DNA of 64,000 nucleotides from Bacteroidota bacterium. GTDB lineage: Bacteria > Bacteroidota > JABWAT01. A program made the position numbers and the translations under genes. The notes beneath the pieces are model-generated. The model made no database searches. It saw only the letters and a program-made list of their open reading frames with translations, and was not told where the DNA came from. The stretch lies in the NCBI GenBank assembly GCA_013360915.1, contig JABWAT010000011.1, positions 1 to 64,000 of the forward strand. The letters run 5' to 3'. Below are positions 26,536 through 35,461 of the stretch, in pieces; position 1 is the stretch's first letter; each line of letters opens with the position of its first letter.

Positions 26536-29180
26536 CCCAATTGGCGATAGGCCTCGGCCAGTTTTTCCAGATTTTCGCGCACCGACTGGGCTTTTTCCTT
26601 TTCTGCATCCAGCACTGCAGCAGGTGCTTTTGCCAGAAATCCCGGATTGTTCAGTTTGGCCTCGGTACCTTTCAGAATGCCGGTCAACCGGTCGATCTCC
26701 TTCTGAAGACGGGCTTTTTCGGCACCGGTATCGATAAGTCCTTCAAGCGGAATAAACAATTCCTGCCCGGCTACCACAATGGACCCAGCCTTTTCGGGTT
26801 TTACCATCGACGGATCGGCTTCGATGGATGCCACACGGGCCAGTTTTTCGAAATAGATTTTGTTGTCGAGAAACAGAGAGGTGAATCCGGCGTCGGTTGT
26901 TCTGACCTGCAGACTGATGGGTTTTCCCGGCGGCACATTCATTTCCACACGGACATTCCGGATGGAATTGATGCACTGCTGAATAAAGGCCATGTCGCGT
27001 GCAGCGATTTCGTTGGTATATCGCTCATCTGAAACCGGGTATGCATCGTACAGAATGGTGGCTCCGGCCGGACGAGTTTTGAGATTTTGCCAGACTTCCT
27101 CGGTGATGTAGGGCATAAACGGATGAAGCAGTTTCATCAGATCGCCGAAAATGCGGATGGCCAGACCCAGTGTCTGGTTTTTTACATCGGGATCCTGACC
27201 ATACAGTCGCGGTTTGATCAGCTCAAGATACCAGTCGCAGAAATCACCCCAGATAACCTCATAAATGGTATTGATAACCTCATTCATCCGGTAACGGGAG
27301 TAAAGAGACTCGGTTTCTCTGATGGCCATCTGCAGTCGGTGAACCATCCAGCGATCGGCCAGGTCGGAAAGGGAAGCCGGCAACTGATCATCGAACCGGT
27401 TGGACTCATCGGTAAACTGATCCAGAAACCGGAAGGCATTCCAGATTTTGTTGGCAAAATTTCGTCCCTGTTCCAGACGTTCTTCATCGAAATGAACATC
27501 GGTTCCCTGGGGAGCCATCTGCATGATACCAACCCGTAGTCCGTCGGCGCCATACGTTTTAATCAGGTCGAGCGGTTCGGGGGAATTTCCGAGGGATTTC
27601 GACATTTTGCGGCCGATTTTATCCCGGATAATGCCGGTGAAATACACGTTTCTGAACGGGACTTTTCCCGTGAAGTACAGGGAGGACATGACCATCCGGG
27701 CTACCCAGAAGAAAATGATGTCGGGTCCGGTGACCAGATCATTGGTCGGGTAGTAGGATTTCAGGTACAGGGAGTCTTCCGGCCAGTCCAGTGTGGAAAA
27801 TGGCCATAACTGCGAGGAAAACCAGGTGTCGAGCACATCTTCATCCTGACGGATGCTGGTGGACTTACACGATTCGCAGACGGTCGGATCTTCCATGGCA
27901 CAGGTAATATGACCACAGGAATCGCAGTACCAGACCGGAATTCTGTGTCCCCACCAGAGTTGCCGGGAAATGCACCAGTCTTTGATATTGGTCATCCAGT
28001 GTTCGTAGGTCTTCACCCACCGTTCCGGGTAAAATTGGATATCGCCATTCCGGACAGCCTCGAGGGCTGGTTTGGCGAGGGGTTCCATTTTCACAAACCA
28101 TTGGTCACTGAGCCGGGGTTCAATCACCACATCGGCCCGTTCTGAATAGCCGATTTTATTGGGGTGATCCTGAATTTTTTCGAGCAGACCGGCTGCTTCA
28201 AAATCGGCAACCACCTTTTTGCGGGCATCGAACCGGTCGAGTCCGCGGTAGGCTGGCGGTACCTCCTCATTCAGACTGGCATCGGGATTCATGATGTTGA
28301 TCATGGGCAAGTGATGCCGCAGTGCCATTTCATAGTCGTTGGGGTCGTGAGCCGGGGTGATTTTTACCACGCCGGTTCCAAAGGCCGGATCGACATAACT
28401 GTCGGCTATGACCGGAATTTTCCGTCCTGTGAGTGGCAGATCAATCTGTTTGCCAATCAGGGCCGTGTAGCGTTCGTCGGATGGATTAACGGCCACGGCT
28501 GTATCACCCAGCATGGTTTCCGGACGGGTGGTGGCCACCACCACGTGACCCGATCCATCGGCCAGCGGATACCGGAAAAAATACAGTTTCGAGTTCTGCT
28601 CTTTGTAAATCACTTCTTCATCGGAGAGCGCCGTCATGGAAGCGGGGCACCAGTTGATGAGCCGGTTTCCGCGGTAAATCAGGCCGGCCTGGTACCATTC
28701 CACGAAAACTTTCCGGACGGCACGGGACAGTCCTTCATCCATGGTAAACCGGCTGCGATCCCAATCGCAGGAAAGTCCCAGGTTCTGAAACTGGTTAAAG
28801 ATGATTCCGCCGTACTTTTCCTTCCATTGCCAGACACGGGCAATGAATGCATCGCGTCCGAGATCGTGGCGGGTTTTCCCTTCTTCCTGACGGAGTGTGC
28901 GTTCAACACGGGTCTGCGTGGCGATTCCGGCATGATCCATTCCCGGCTGCCAGAGTACATCCATTCCTTTCATGCGTGCTTTGCGGCTCAGAACATCCTG
29001 AATGGTCAGGTTGAGCACGTGACCCATGTGAAGCACGCCGGTGACATTCGGAGGGGGAATCATGATGCAGTATTTTTCCTTTGAAGAAGCAGCATCTGAC
29101 CGGAAATGACCATTCTGTAGCCAGGCGGAATAACGGGTGGTTTCGACCTGACTGGGATCGTAAATTTTTGCAGTACTCAT
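26532..29180 (-). CDS. valS: Valine--tRNA ligase
   Basis: An 882-residue class I synthetase that charges tRNA-Val and edits threonine. The HIGH-equivalent HMGH is at 51-54 (PNVTGVLHMGH), and KMSKS lies near residue 525 (GRKMSKSLGN). The CP1 editing domain contains TTRPETMLGDTAVAVNP. The C-terminal coiled coil (EKARLQKEIDRLTGIL) is present, so the protein is complete. It is the first gene of an operon with an ABC exporter. Confidence 0.97.
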   Translation of the reverse strand: MSTAKIYDPSQVETTRYSAWLQNGHFRSDAASSKEKYCIMIPPPNVTGVLHMGHVLNLTIQDVLSRKARMKGMDVLWQPGMDHAGIATQTRVERTLRQEEGKTRHDLGRDAFIARVWQWKEKYGGIIFNQFQNLGLSCDWDRSRFTMDEGLSRAVRKVFVEWYQAGLIYRGNRLINWCPASMTALSDEEVIYKEQNSKLYFFRYPLADGSGHVVVATTRPETMLGDTAVAVNPSDERYTALIGKQIDLPLTGRKIPVIADSYVDPAFGTGVVKITPAHDPNDYEMALRHHLPMINIMNPDASLNEEVPPAYRGLDRFDARKKVVADFEAAGLLEKIQDHPNKIGYSERADVVIEPRLSDQWFVKMEPLAKPALEAVRNGDIQFYPERWVKTYEHWMTNIKDWCISRQLWWGHRIPVWYCDSCGHITCAMEDPTVCESCKSTSIRQDEDVLDTWFSSQLWPFSTLDWPEDSLYLKSYYPTNDLVTGPDIIFFWVARMVMSSLYFTGKVPFRNVYFTGIIRDKIGRKMSKSLGNSPEPLDLIKTYGADGLRVGIMQMAPQGTDVHFDEERLEQGRNFANKIWNAFRFLDQFTDESNRFDDQLPASLSDLADRWMVHRLQMAIRETESLYSRYRMNEVINTIYEVIWGDFCDWYLELIKPRLYGQDPDVKNQTLGLAIRIFGDLMKLLHPFMPYITEEVWQNLKTRPAGATILYDAYPVSDERYTNEIAARDMAFIQQCINSIRNVRVEMNVPPGKPISLQVRTTDAGFTSLFLDNKIYFEKLARVASIEADPSMVKPEKAGSIVVAGQELFIPLEGLIDTGAEKARLQKEIDRLTGILKGTEAKLNNPGFLAKAPAAVLDAEKEKAQSVRENLEKLAEAYRQLG

Positions 29181-29305
29181 GTGGATCGATTTAATTGAGA
29201 GGAAAGGCAGTCCGGTATGCGGAATGCATCCGGTGAAAGCCGGTCCGTTCTGCAGCGATCAGCCGTAAATCGGGTGATCACTGCAGCGGGAAATCCGGAA
29301 AAAAA

Positions 29306-30028
29306 TCAGGGAGTCACCACCCCTTGTGTCTTAAGGGTATCGGTGGTTGCCTGAACCAGGGAATCTTTGTATTGCTGAAGCACCTTTTGAGTTTCACGGG
29401 CAATCTGCTCGCGACGGATGGAGTATTTGTATTTATTCGGTGAAACCGGTGCGGTTCCCTGGGTAACGAAGGTTCCGAACGTACCATCATTGTAGTACAT
29501 CCACACATCAAATCCCGGAACCAGTTCATCGATCAGCATGGTTTTTTCTGCCAGATCGCGGGCGGTTTTTTCATCGAGACTTTTCTCGTTTTTAAGATAC
29601 AGCATCACCAGATCGAAGTGCGTATCACCAGCTTTAACGCGGCGTGGTACCGGTAATTTATCGCGGAGTTCGGCAACCTGGCCGGCCAGATCCCAGACTT
29701 CGGCATTTTTATCAACAATCTGCTGCAGAAGACCGCGGTAACTCACGTTTTCTTCCATCTGAAGCAACTCGGAAAGCACCTGTTGCTGCTTTTCACTGAA
29801 ACCGAGCGAATCGACGCCGGTCAGTGCCACCCGCTGAGAGGGAGGTACCTGGGTGTTGTATTCCCGGACCAGTTGTCTGATTTCCTGGTTCACCGATACA
29901 ATCTGATTGTTTTTGGCATCCAGTTTCTGAACCAGTTCCTGAAACTCCTGAACATTGGCCGGTTCTGATGAACAGGCGGTCAGAATGGCAAGACCAGCCA
30001 GAGCGAGAAATGAAGAGAAAGTTTTCAT
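29306..30028 (-). CDS. Coiled-coil lipoprotein with LysM-like segment
   Basis: A 240-residue lipoprotein starting at MKTFSSFLALAGLAILTACSS; this start is chosen over 30100 because the lipobox LTAC is then in place. Residues about 25-130 are mostly helical and coiled-coil-like (ELVQKLDAKNNQIVSVNQEIRQLVREYN). The segment VKAGDTHFDLVMLYL near residue 140 is like the start of a LysM peptidoglycan-binding motif, and a second helical region follows. A -7 element (TATATTTG) lies 41 bases upstream. It may link the outer membrane to the cell wall; the family is not recognised. Confidence 0.75.
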   Translation of the reverse strand: MKTFSSFLALAGLAILTACSSEPANVQEFQELVQKLDAKNNQIVSVNQEIRQLVREYNTQVPPSQRVALTGVDSLGFSEKQQQVLSELLQMEENVSYRGLLQQIVDKNAEVWDLAGQVAELRDKLPVPRRVKAGDTHFDLVMLYLKNEKSLDEKTARDLAEKTMLIDELVPGFDVWMYYNDGTFGTFVTQGTAPVSPNKYKYSIRREQIARETQKVLQQYKDSLVQATTDTLKTQGVVTP

Positions 30029-30069
30029 GGTTGTAATGATCCGTTTATGGAAAAAAGGTGATGAACCTG

Positions 30070-30077
30070 CAAATATA
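30070..30077 (-). promoter_or_regulatory. Candidate -7 element of the coiled-coil lipoprotein gene
   Basis: On the minus strand TATATTTG is an exact TAnnTTTG match between the M28 gene and this lipoprotein. No clear -33 element was found. Confidence 0.45.
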
Positions 30078-30121
30078 GAAAAAAGATAGGGACTGATCAT
30101 TTTCTGAACGGTCGGGGCGTT

Positions 30122-31543
30122 TCAGTTCTGATCGAGGCGTCCGACCAGGGTCAGAATCCAGTTACTCACCCGGCTGATCTTTTCATAGTCGAGCAGGTCG
30201 GCCGTGTCATCGGACCGGTGATAATCATTGGCCGGAGAATACCGGAACTGGTTTTCACCCATTCCATCGGTGATAAAAACCACAGGGATTCCCTTTTCGG
30301 CAAAGGGGTAGTGGTCGCTCCGGTAATACACATCGGCCGAACTGCGATCCGAGTTCATCCGGTAAGAGTGATGAAGGGCCAGTTTTCCGTTTAGTGATTC
30401 GACCTGTTTCTGAAAATCGGCTTTCAGTCGGTCATGGCCTACCACTTCGATGGAATCGGGGTGCTCACGACCCACCATGTCCGCATTGATCATGGCAACA
30501 ACCTGACTGAGGGAAGGCAATACCGGTGTGGGGTCGGCTGCAAAGTGAATGGCTCCCATCAAACCCTTTTCCTCCCCGCCAAAAAAGACGAATACCAGAT
30601 TGTGCCGGTGTTTCCAGCCAGATTGCCTGATCTGACGGATGGATTCGATCAGTGCCGCAACACCCGATGCATTGTCATCGGCTCCCGGATAGTAAACACC
30701 CCCCGGCCTGGACCCCAGATGATCGAGATGGGCACCAATGACGATGGTCTTTGGATCCGGATCCTGACCGGGTAACTGAACCACCAGATTGGCATACTCT
30801 TTTTCGTTCTGGCGTATTCTGATCTGAACGGCCGCGGTAAAACTGGTATCCGGTTGCCGGATGAAGGCTTTGCCGAGTTTTTCCGACACCAGTTTCGACA
30901 GAACGACGGCCGGGAAAGGATCTTCCACAAAGTCGGTCCCGGAAAAGGAAGCCGGATTCATGGTAAACCACGACAGGTTTTCGGGCCAGTCGTGAATTTC
31001 ATCGGGGGATTGAAGCAGAAATACCACTTCGGGGTTAACGGAAACGGATTTACCCAGCATGGAATGATAGGACCGGAACCAATCACCCGATTCGGTTACC
31101 GGCATGATCACCATCGGAAGGTTGATTGCTTCACCCGTTGGTTCAGCGAAAAAGCGAAGGGGTCCCTGCTGATCCACCACCATCGGACCGGGAGGGTTAA
31201 ACAGATAATAATCAGTGCCGAAGAGGAGGGAGTGATCTCCGATTGTGATCAGCGTCGAATCGGTATTGGTGGTGAGTTCCTGTACCCGGAAGGGCTGCAT
31301 GGTGATGTTGGAATCGTTAATAAACGGAGTCATCAATCCATGAAGGGTATCAAGCGTAATTTTTTCGAAAGGGCTGCCGCTTTCACGTCCACCGAGGGCT
31401 GGTGAGGTCAGAACCTGCACATATTTACGGATTGAATCGGGTGAGGATGCCCACGGAATGTCGGGTGGTGCATCGGACCGAAACTGGGAGGAACACCCGG
31501 TCATCAGCGCAATGAACAACCACTTAAGCCTTCTCATCACCAA
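30122..31543 (-). CDS. M28-family zinc aminopeptidase, lipoprotein
   Basis: A 473-residue envelope peptidase. A lipobox-like sequence (ALMTGCSS) follows the N-terminal hydrophobic stretch. All M28 metal and catalytic motifs are present: GAHLDHLG (His), GADDNASG (Asp), GGEEKGLMG (catalytic Glu pair), NADMVGR (Asp) and NDYHRSDDT (His). Members remove N-terminal amino acids from peptides. The start overlaps the preceding ABC ATPase gene by 20 bases; a second ATG two codons later is equally possible. It is the last gene of the tyrA-led operon. Confidence 0.9.
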   Translation of the reverse strand: MVMRRLKWLFIALMTGCSSQFRSDAPPDIPWASSPDSIRKYVQVLTSPALGGRESGSPFEKITLDTLHGLMTPFINDSNITMQPFRVQELTTNTDSTLITIGDHSLLFGTDYYLFNPPGPMVVDQQGPLRFFAEPTGEAINLPMVIMPVTESGDWFRSYHSMLGKSVSVNPEVVFLLQSPDEIHDWPENLSWFTMNPASFSGTDFVEDPFPAVVLSKLVSEKLGKAFIRQPDTSFTAAVQIRIRQNEKEYANLVVQLPGQDPDPKTIVIGAHLDHLGSRPGGVYYPGADDNASGVAALIESIRQIRQSGWKHRHNLVFVFFGGEEKGLMGAIHFAADPTPVLPSLSQVVAMINADMVGREHPDSIEVVGHDRLKADFQKQVESLNGKLALHHSYRMNSDRSSADVYYRSDHYPFAEKGIPVVFITDGMGENQFRYSPANDYHRSDDTADLLDYEKISRVSNWILTLVGRLDQN

Positions 31544-32147
31544 TCCGGATCACGGTGGAAGAAAGCTCAAAATCAGCCGGGTCATTCGTTGCCAGAAAGA
31601 TAAGCGTGGAAGACCGCATATCTGCCAGGATGGATTCAAACCAGTTCCTGCCGGACTGATCTAGATTTGAAAATGGTTCATCAAGTAACAGCAGGTGAGG
31701 TGCATGCATACAGGCTGTCAGCAATTTCAATCGCTGGGTCATGCCGGAGGACCATTGGCGAACGGGTTTATTCCAATCAGAGGCCGACAGTCCGGAGGAT
31801 GCCTTCCAGGAGTCAAGCCGTGCATCTGGGGTAAGCTGCCGGGAGTCAGCAGCCAGTCTCAGGGTTTCCTCTCCCGTCAGTTCGGCATACAACCTCACGG
31901 GCGGACTCACATACCCGCACCAGAGATGGCGGTTCAGTTTCGTGTATTGACCGGAAGGGGACAGATGTACTTTTCCTTCGAGGGAATCGGCCAGTAAACC
32001 GGTCATGCGTAACAACGTCGACTTGCCTGCTCCGTTGCGGCCGGTGACCAAAACAAAATCTCCGGTCTGAAAGTGACCATTCAGGTGACGGAAGAGCCAG
32101 TTCCTGCTGAACCGGTGACCAAGATCCTCGAAGGAAACCGCGATCAT
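31524..32147 (-). CDS. Stand-alone ABC ATPase (CcmA-like)
   Basis: A 207-residue ATPase with Walker A VTGRNGAGKST, signature WSSGMTQRL and Walker B LLLLDEPFSNLD. The length and GRNGAGKSTLLR resemble the heme-exporter ATPase CcmA, but no CcmB/C gene is adjacent and other short ABC ATPases look alike. The switch position that normally has His reads LATND, so the H-loop His seems replaced by Asn, which would weaken hydrolysis. It overlaps both neighbours in the operon. Confidence 0.8.
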   Translation of the reverse strand: MIAVSFEDLGHRFSRNWLFRHLNGHFQTGDFVLVTGRNGAGKSTLLRMTGLLADSLEGKVHLSPSGQYTKLNRHLWCGYVSPPVRLYAELTGEETLRLAADSRQLTPDARLDSWKASSGLSASDWNKPVRQWSSGMTQRLKLLTACMHAPHLLLLDEPFSNLDQSGRNWFESILADMRSSTLIFLATNDPADFELSSTVIRIGDEKA

Positions 32148-33727
32148 GGACGGATCACGGCCAGTTTGGCAAACAGGGGTTTCCGGTCACCCGATTCGAC
32201 CCGGATGAGGTACATGCCAGTTCCCGCCTGAGCAATCCAGGAGGTAACCGGAATGGAAATGCGGTCAGAAAACGGTTGGGTGGTCTGATCATACACCACA
32301 TGCCCATCGACAGTGGCGATGGTAACCGACACCGGTTTCATGGGGGTTACGTTCAGAATATTAATGAATGGGGTGGATCCGGCAATAACCGGATTGGGTC
32401 CGATAATCATATCGGGAATAAATGTGGGTGGATTGAACCGGAAGATCGGGACCGACTCGACCTGGTTTTTGTCCGGGTTGTAAATTCCGGCCCGCAAATA
32501 GGTGCCCAGTGATTTGCTTTCCAATCCAACAACCAGTCGTGTGGATGCATCCAGGTAAAAGCCTTCACCGGGGCCATATTCAAAATATAAATTTAGTGTA
32601 TCGGACTGAACAGAAAATCCTTCGGAAGAAAACCGGATAAAATCGCCATTGGTTACAGCCAAAGGCCATGTTTTACCGTTGTGTTTCACCCATTTAATGG
32701 TATAACCGGTTGGGAATAACCTTGAAAAAGTAATTAAACCAGAATCACTGCGCAGTGTATCGCTGTTATTGGTCCGGAAAGAGGGAAAAAACGGGCTTTC
32801 AGCCATCAGGTTTTTCCCGATGGCAGCAGTCCCGGTGATGCTAGCCGAGACGGCAAAGTCATTGTAGAGATCTTCCATGGACCGGCCGAAAGTGGAAATA
32901 GCCGATTGTGCCATGGCCACCGACGGAGACCGGGTTTTCAGGTTTCGCAGAATCGAGGTACAATAATCGAGGGATTTTTTTACGCCGTACCGGTCACGCA
33001 GATACTGAAAAAAAATGGTCATGGAATAAATCAGATTCGAGGTCTTTCCATGAATGTATTGGCTGGGTGTTGAATAAAATCCGTTACGCAGATAAAACCG
33101 GTAATCGTTGATTGAATCGTACACCACTTCCTCAAAAAATGTGGCGCTCATTTCATAGTAGAAAAGAAAATCGGATGTGGATCCCATCCAGATTCCGGAT
33201 TGCATATGAAGAACGTGATAGAATTCATGGGCCAGGGTTACCCTGATCATATCCATTCCGGTGGTGTTCAGGATATTCAGTTTGGAATTGATTTCAATGT
33301 AATCAGCCTTTACCTGTTCAGGATAGGTTGATCCCGTTGTATAAACGGTTTGCCCATAGGTTCCGCCGCCCAGATTCCTGAAATAAACCGGGATAGAGTC
33401 GAGAAACGTCAGGGGTAAATTCTGGTCGGTGACTTCGATCTTGAAAATGTTCTCGATCTCGACCAGTGAAGAATCGATAAAATCATTGATTCCGTTAAAA
33501 TTTTTGTCTGCAACCGGCAGGGCATCGGTTCCCGATTCGGTGTAGTACAAACGGAAACGTCCCGATGAAGAAACCACCCGTTTCATTCCCTCAAGAACCG
33601 GAGTCTGAATTTTACTGAAGGCAGAATGAGAAATCAGCCGGCACTTTCCAAAGTCGGTGGTATCGGCTTCATGCGCAGAAACCGACAGAGGAATCAGGAA
33701 GGAAAGAAAAAGTACCAGTCTGATCAT
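32144..33727 (-). CDS. Secreted MXAN_6640-type metalloprotease with T9SS-like tail
   Basis: A 527-residue exported protein with signal peptide MIRLVLFLSFLIPLSVSA. The zinc site HEFYH is at 167-171 (LAHEFYHVLHMQ). The preceding IPVYFRNLGGGTYGQTV and the aligned Glu-rich helix after it (FFEEVVYDSINDY) match the MXAN_6640 family of putative metalloproteases. A C-terminal domain of about 80 residues (IIGPNPVIAG to GTGMYLIRVESGD) has the form of a T9SS sorting tail, so the mature enzyme should be exported to the surface. It overlaps the thioesterase gene upstream and the ABC ATPase downstream by four bases each. Confidence 0.85.
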   Translation of the reverse strand: MIRLVLFLSFLIPLSVSAHEADTTDFGKCRLISHSAFSKIQTPVLEGMKRVVSSSGRFRLYYTESGTDALPVADKNFNGINDFIDSSLVEIENIFKIEVTDQNLPLTFLDSIPVYFRNLGGGTYGQTVYTTGSTYPEQVKADYIEINSKLNILNTTGMDMIRVTLAHEFYHVLHMQSGIWMGSTSDFLFYYEMSATFFEEVVYDSINDYRFYLRNGFYSTPSQYIHGKTSNLIYSMTIFFQYLRDRYGVKKSLDYCTSILRNLKTRSPSVAMAQSAISTFGRSMEDLYNDFAVSASITGTAAIGKNLMAESPFFPSFRTNNSDTLRSDSGLITFSRLFPTGYTIKWVKHNGKTWPLAVTNGDFIRFSSEGFSVQSDTLNLYFEYGPGEGFYLDASTRLVVGLESKSLGTYLRAGIYNPDKNQVESVPIFRFNPPTFIPDMIIGPNPVIAGSTPFINILNVTPMKPVSVTIATVDGHVVYDQTTQPFSDRISIPVTSWIAQAGTGMYLIRVESGDRKPLFAKLAVIRP

Positions 33728-34179
33728 TTGGCCTGGAGTCTGAGTTCACGCCGCTGAAGGGCTTTTTCGAATCGACGGCGTTCTTCGTCGGTTTCCGGTT
33801 CGATCGGGATGATGCGTACCGGGTGATTGTCGGCATCGAGTGCTACAAAAGTCAAATAGGCCGAGTTGGTGTGTTTGCGGTCGCCGGTCATGAGGTTTTC
33901 GCTGTAAATTTTCACACCGACTTCCATGGAGGAATTGAACACTCGGTTCACACTGGCTTTAATCACCACAGCCTGTCCGAGCCGGATGCTGTTATTGAAC
34001 GAAATAGAATCGATGGAACGGGTTACCACCGGCCGGTTGCAATGTCTCATGGCTGCCATGGCGGCGGCGATATCAATCCAGTGCATCAGCCGGCCACCGG
34101 ACAGGTTGCCGTGGTGATTGGTATCCTGAGGAGTCACCAACTCGGTCATTTCAACGATGGAATCTTTTACTTTTTTCAT
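33724..34179 (-). CDS. Acyl-CoA thioesterase, hot-dog fold (YciA/BFIT type)
   Basis: A 151-residue hot-dog protein. The active-site stretch TNHHGNLSGGRLMHWIDIAAAMAA and the later VNRVFNSSMEVGVKIYSEN are characteristic of acyl-CoA hydrolases of the YciA/ACOT group. It would hydrolyse acyl-CoA in the cytoplasm. It lies 11 bases after tyrA and overlaps the metalloprotease gene by four bases. Confidence 0.9.
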   Translation of the reverse strand: MKKVKDSIVEMTELVTPQDTNHHGNLSGGRLMHWIDIAAAMAAMRHCNRPVVTRSIDSISFNNSIRLGQAVVIKASVNRVFNSSMEVGVKIYSENLMTGDRKHTNSAYLTFVALDADNHPVRIIPIEPETDEERRRFEKALQRRELRLQAK

Positions 34180-34190
34180 GTGGGGTGTGT

Positions 34191-35273
34191 TTAAAGTCGC
34201 TGTGACTGGAATCCGTTTTCGTTCAGTAACTGGTTGGCACGGGTCCAGTCTGTTTCAGTGGAAAATGAAAGCCGGAATGCGCCTTGTAACCCTTCCCGGA
34301 CTTTGATCAGTTCCATGTCGCGGATGTTGATCCCGTTTTCATAAAGCAGCTTGCTCATGGTAAAAATAACCCCGGGCTGGTCTTCGACCAAAACCATCAG
34401 GTCAAACAGCGGATGGATGAACCCTTTGGTGTTCCTGGGGATGCTGTCACGGGTGAACCGGGCTTCGGAAAACCGCTTCATCAGGTCGGTGAGATCTCCG
34501 GTTTCCAATTGCTGCTCCATGCCGGAAAGGAAACGGATAAAACCACTCAGTTTCTGCTGAATCACCGGCCGGTTTGCCGAGAGAATGTCCTTCCAGATTC
34601 CTTCCGGACTTGAGGCGATGCGGGTCATGTCGCGGAATCCGCCGGCTGCCAGTTGAAGGTAGGCCGGATTGTCTTTCTGATGGGCCGCCACAAAACCCAC
34701 CAGAGCGACGGCCAGAAGCTGGGGCAGATGGGAAATGGTCGCGGCAATCTCATCGTGGATCGCCGGTTCCAGAATCAGGGGAAGGGCCCCGACCGACTGA
34801 AGCAACCGCTCGAAGTCGTTCAGAATGTCCCAGTCCCCATTGACCGGCGGGGTCAGCACATACACCGCATTTTCATACATGACAGGATTGAAGTGACGCG
34901 CAGATTGTTTTTCAGACCCGGTCATGGGATGGCCACCGAAATATTTCAATCCGAGTGAACCAGCCTGCCCGTGAAAGGACGATTTAACGCTTCCGATGTC
35001 GGTGATCCACCCCGGATATCCCAGGGCATTTAACCGCTGAAGTTCCTTTGAAATCACGGTGACCGGGGTGGCAATGATCACCAGACAGGAGTCCGGATGG
35101 GAAATGCCTTCAACCGTCAGCGCTGAATCCAGGATGGCTTTTTCTACGCCGAAACCGGCACCATCATCAGCCGATTCTGCGGTTAACCGTATGGCCGGGT
35201 GGGATCTGCGGATGGCCGCCGATAAGGACGAAGCCATCAGACCAAATCCGATAAAGTGGATATGCTGAATCAT
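34191..35273 (-). CDS. tyrA: Prephenate dehydrogenase with ACT domain
   Basis: A 360-residue enzyme for oxidative decarboxylation of prephenate in tyrosine synthesis. It has the Rossmann start IHFIGFGLMASSLSAAI, the conserved GGHPMTGSEKQSARHF substrate segment, and HDEIAATISHLPQLLAVAL. A C-terminal ACT domain (LMVLVEDQPGVIFTMSKLLYENGINI) indicates feedback control by an amino acid, probably tyrosine. The start lies four bases after a GAACTTTG promoter element. It is the first gene of a five-gene operon ending with the M28 peptidase. Confidence 0.93.
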   Translation of the reverse strand: MIQHIHFIGFGLMASSLSAAIRRSHPAIRLTAESADDGAGFGVEKAILDSALTVEGISHPDSCLVIIATPVTVISKELQRLNALGYPGWITDIGSVKSSFHGQAGSLGLKYFGGHPMTGSEKQSARHFNPVMYENAVYVLTPPVNGDWDILNDFERLLQSVGALPLILEPAIHDEIAATISHLPQLLAVALVGFVAAHQKDNPAYLQLAAGGFRDMTRIASSPEGIWKDILSANRPVIQQKLSGFIRFLSGMEQQLETGDLTDLMKRFSEARFTRDSIPRNTKGFIHPLFDLMVLVEDQPGVIFTMSKLLYENGINIRDMELIKVREGLQGAFRLSFSTETDWTRANQLLNENGFQSQRL

Positions 35274-35277
35274 CGGG

Positions 35278-35308
35278 CAAAGTTCACCTTCGGGGGCCCG
35301 AATATCAA
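35278..35308 (-). promoter_or_regulatory. Bacteroidota-type promoter of the tyrA operon
   Basis: On the minus strand, TTG, 20 bases, GAACTTTG, CCCG, then ATG. The -7 element differs from TAnnTTTG only at its first base. Confidence 0.5.
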
Positions 35309-35379
35309 TCTGTGAGGGATTCCAGGCTGTCTGCCAGACGGTTTCTTTCTGAAAACCTGTTCATTCTGCATCCGATCTG

Positions 35380-35387
35380 TATCTTTG
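35380..35387 (+). promoter_or_regulatory. Candidate -7 element of the NTF2-like lipoprotein gene
   Basis: TATCTTTG, an exact TAnnTTTG match, lies 74 bases before the start at 35462. Confidence 0.45.
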
Positions 35388-35461
35388 CCCCTGTTTTAAA
35401 GAGCCGGGAAGGGAACGATCTGCTTCCCGTGTCGTCCCAACCGTGTTTATCAGGACTTGTT

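Noticed and set aside
28164-29084. Long open frame (306 codons) on the plus strand opposite valS
   Set aside because: It lies wholly inside valS, has no family features, and is a codon-bias shadow.
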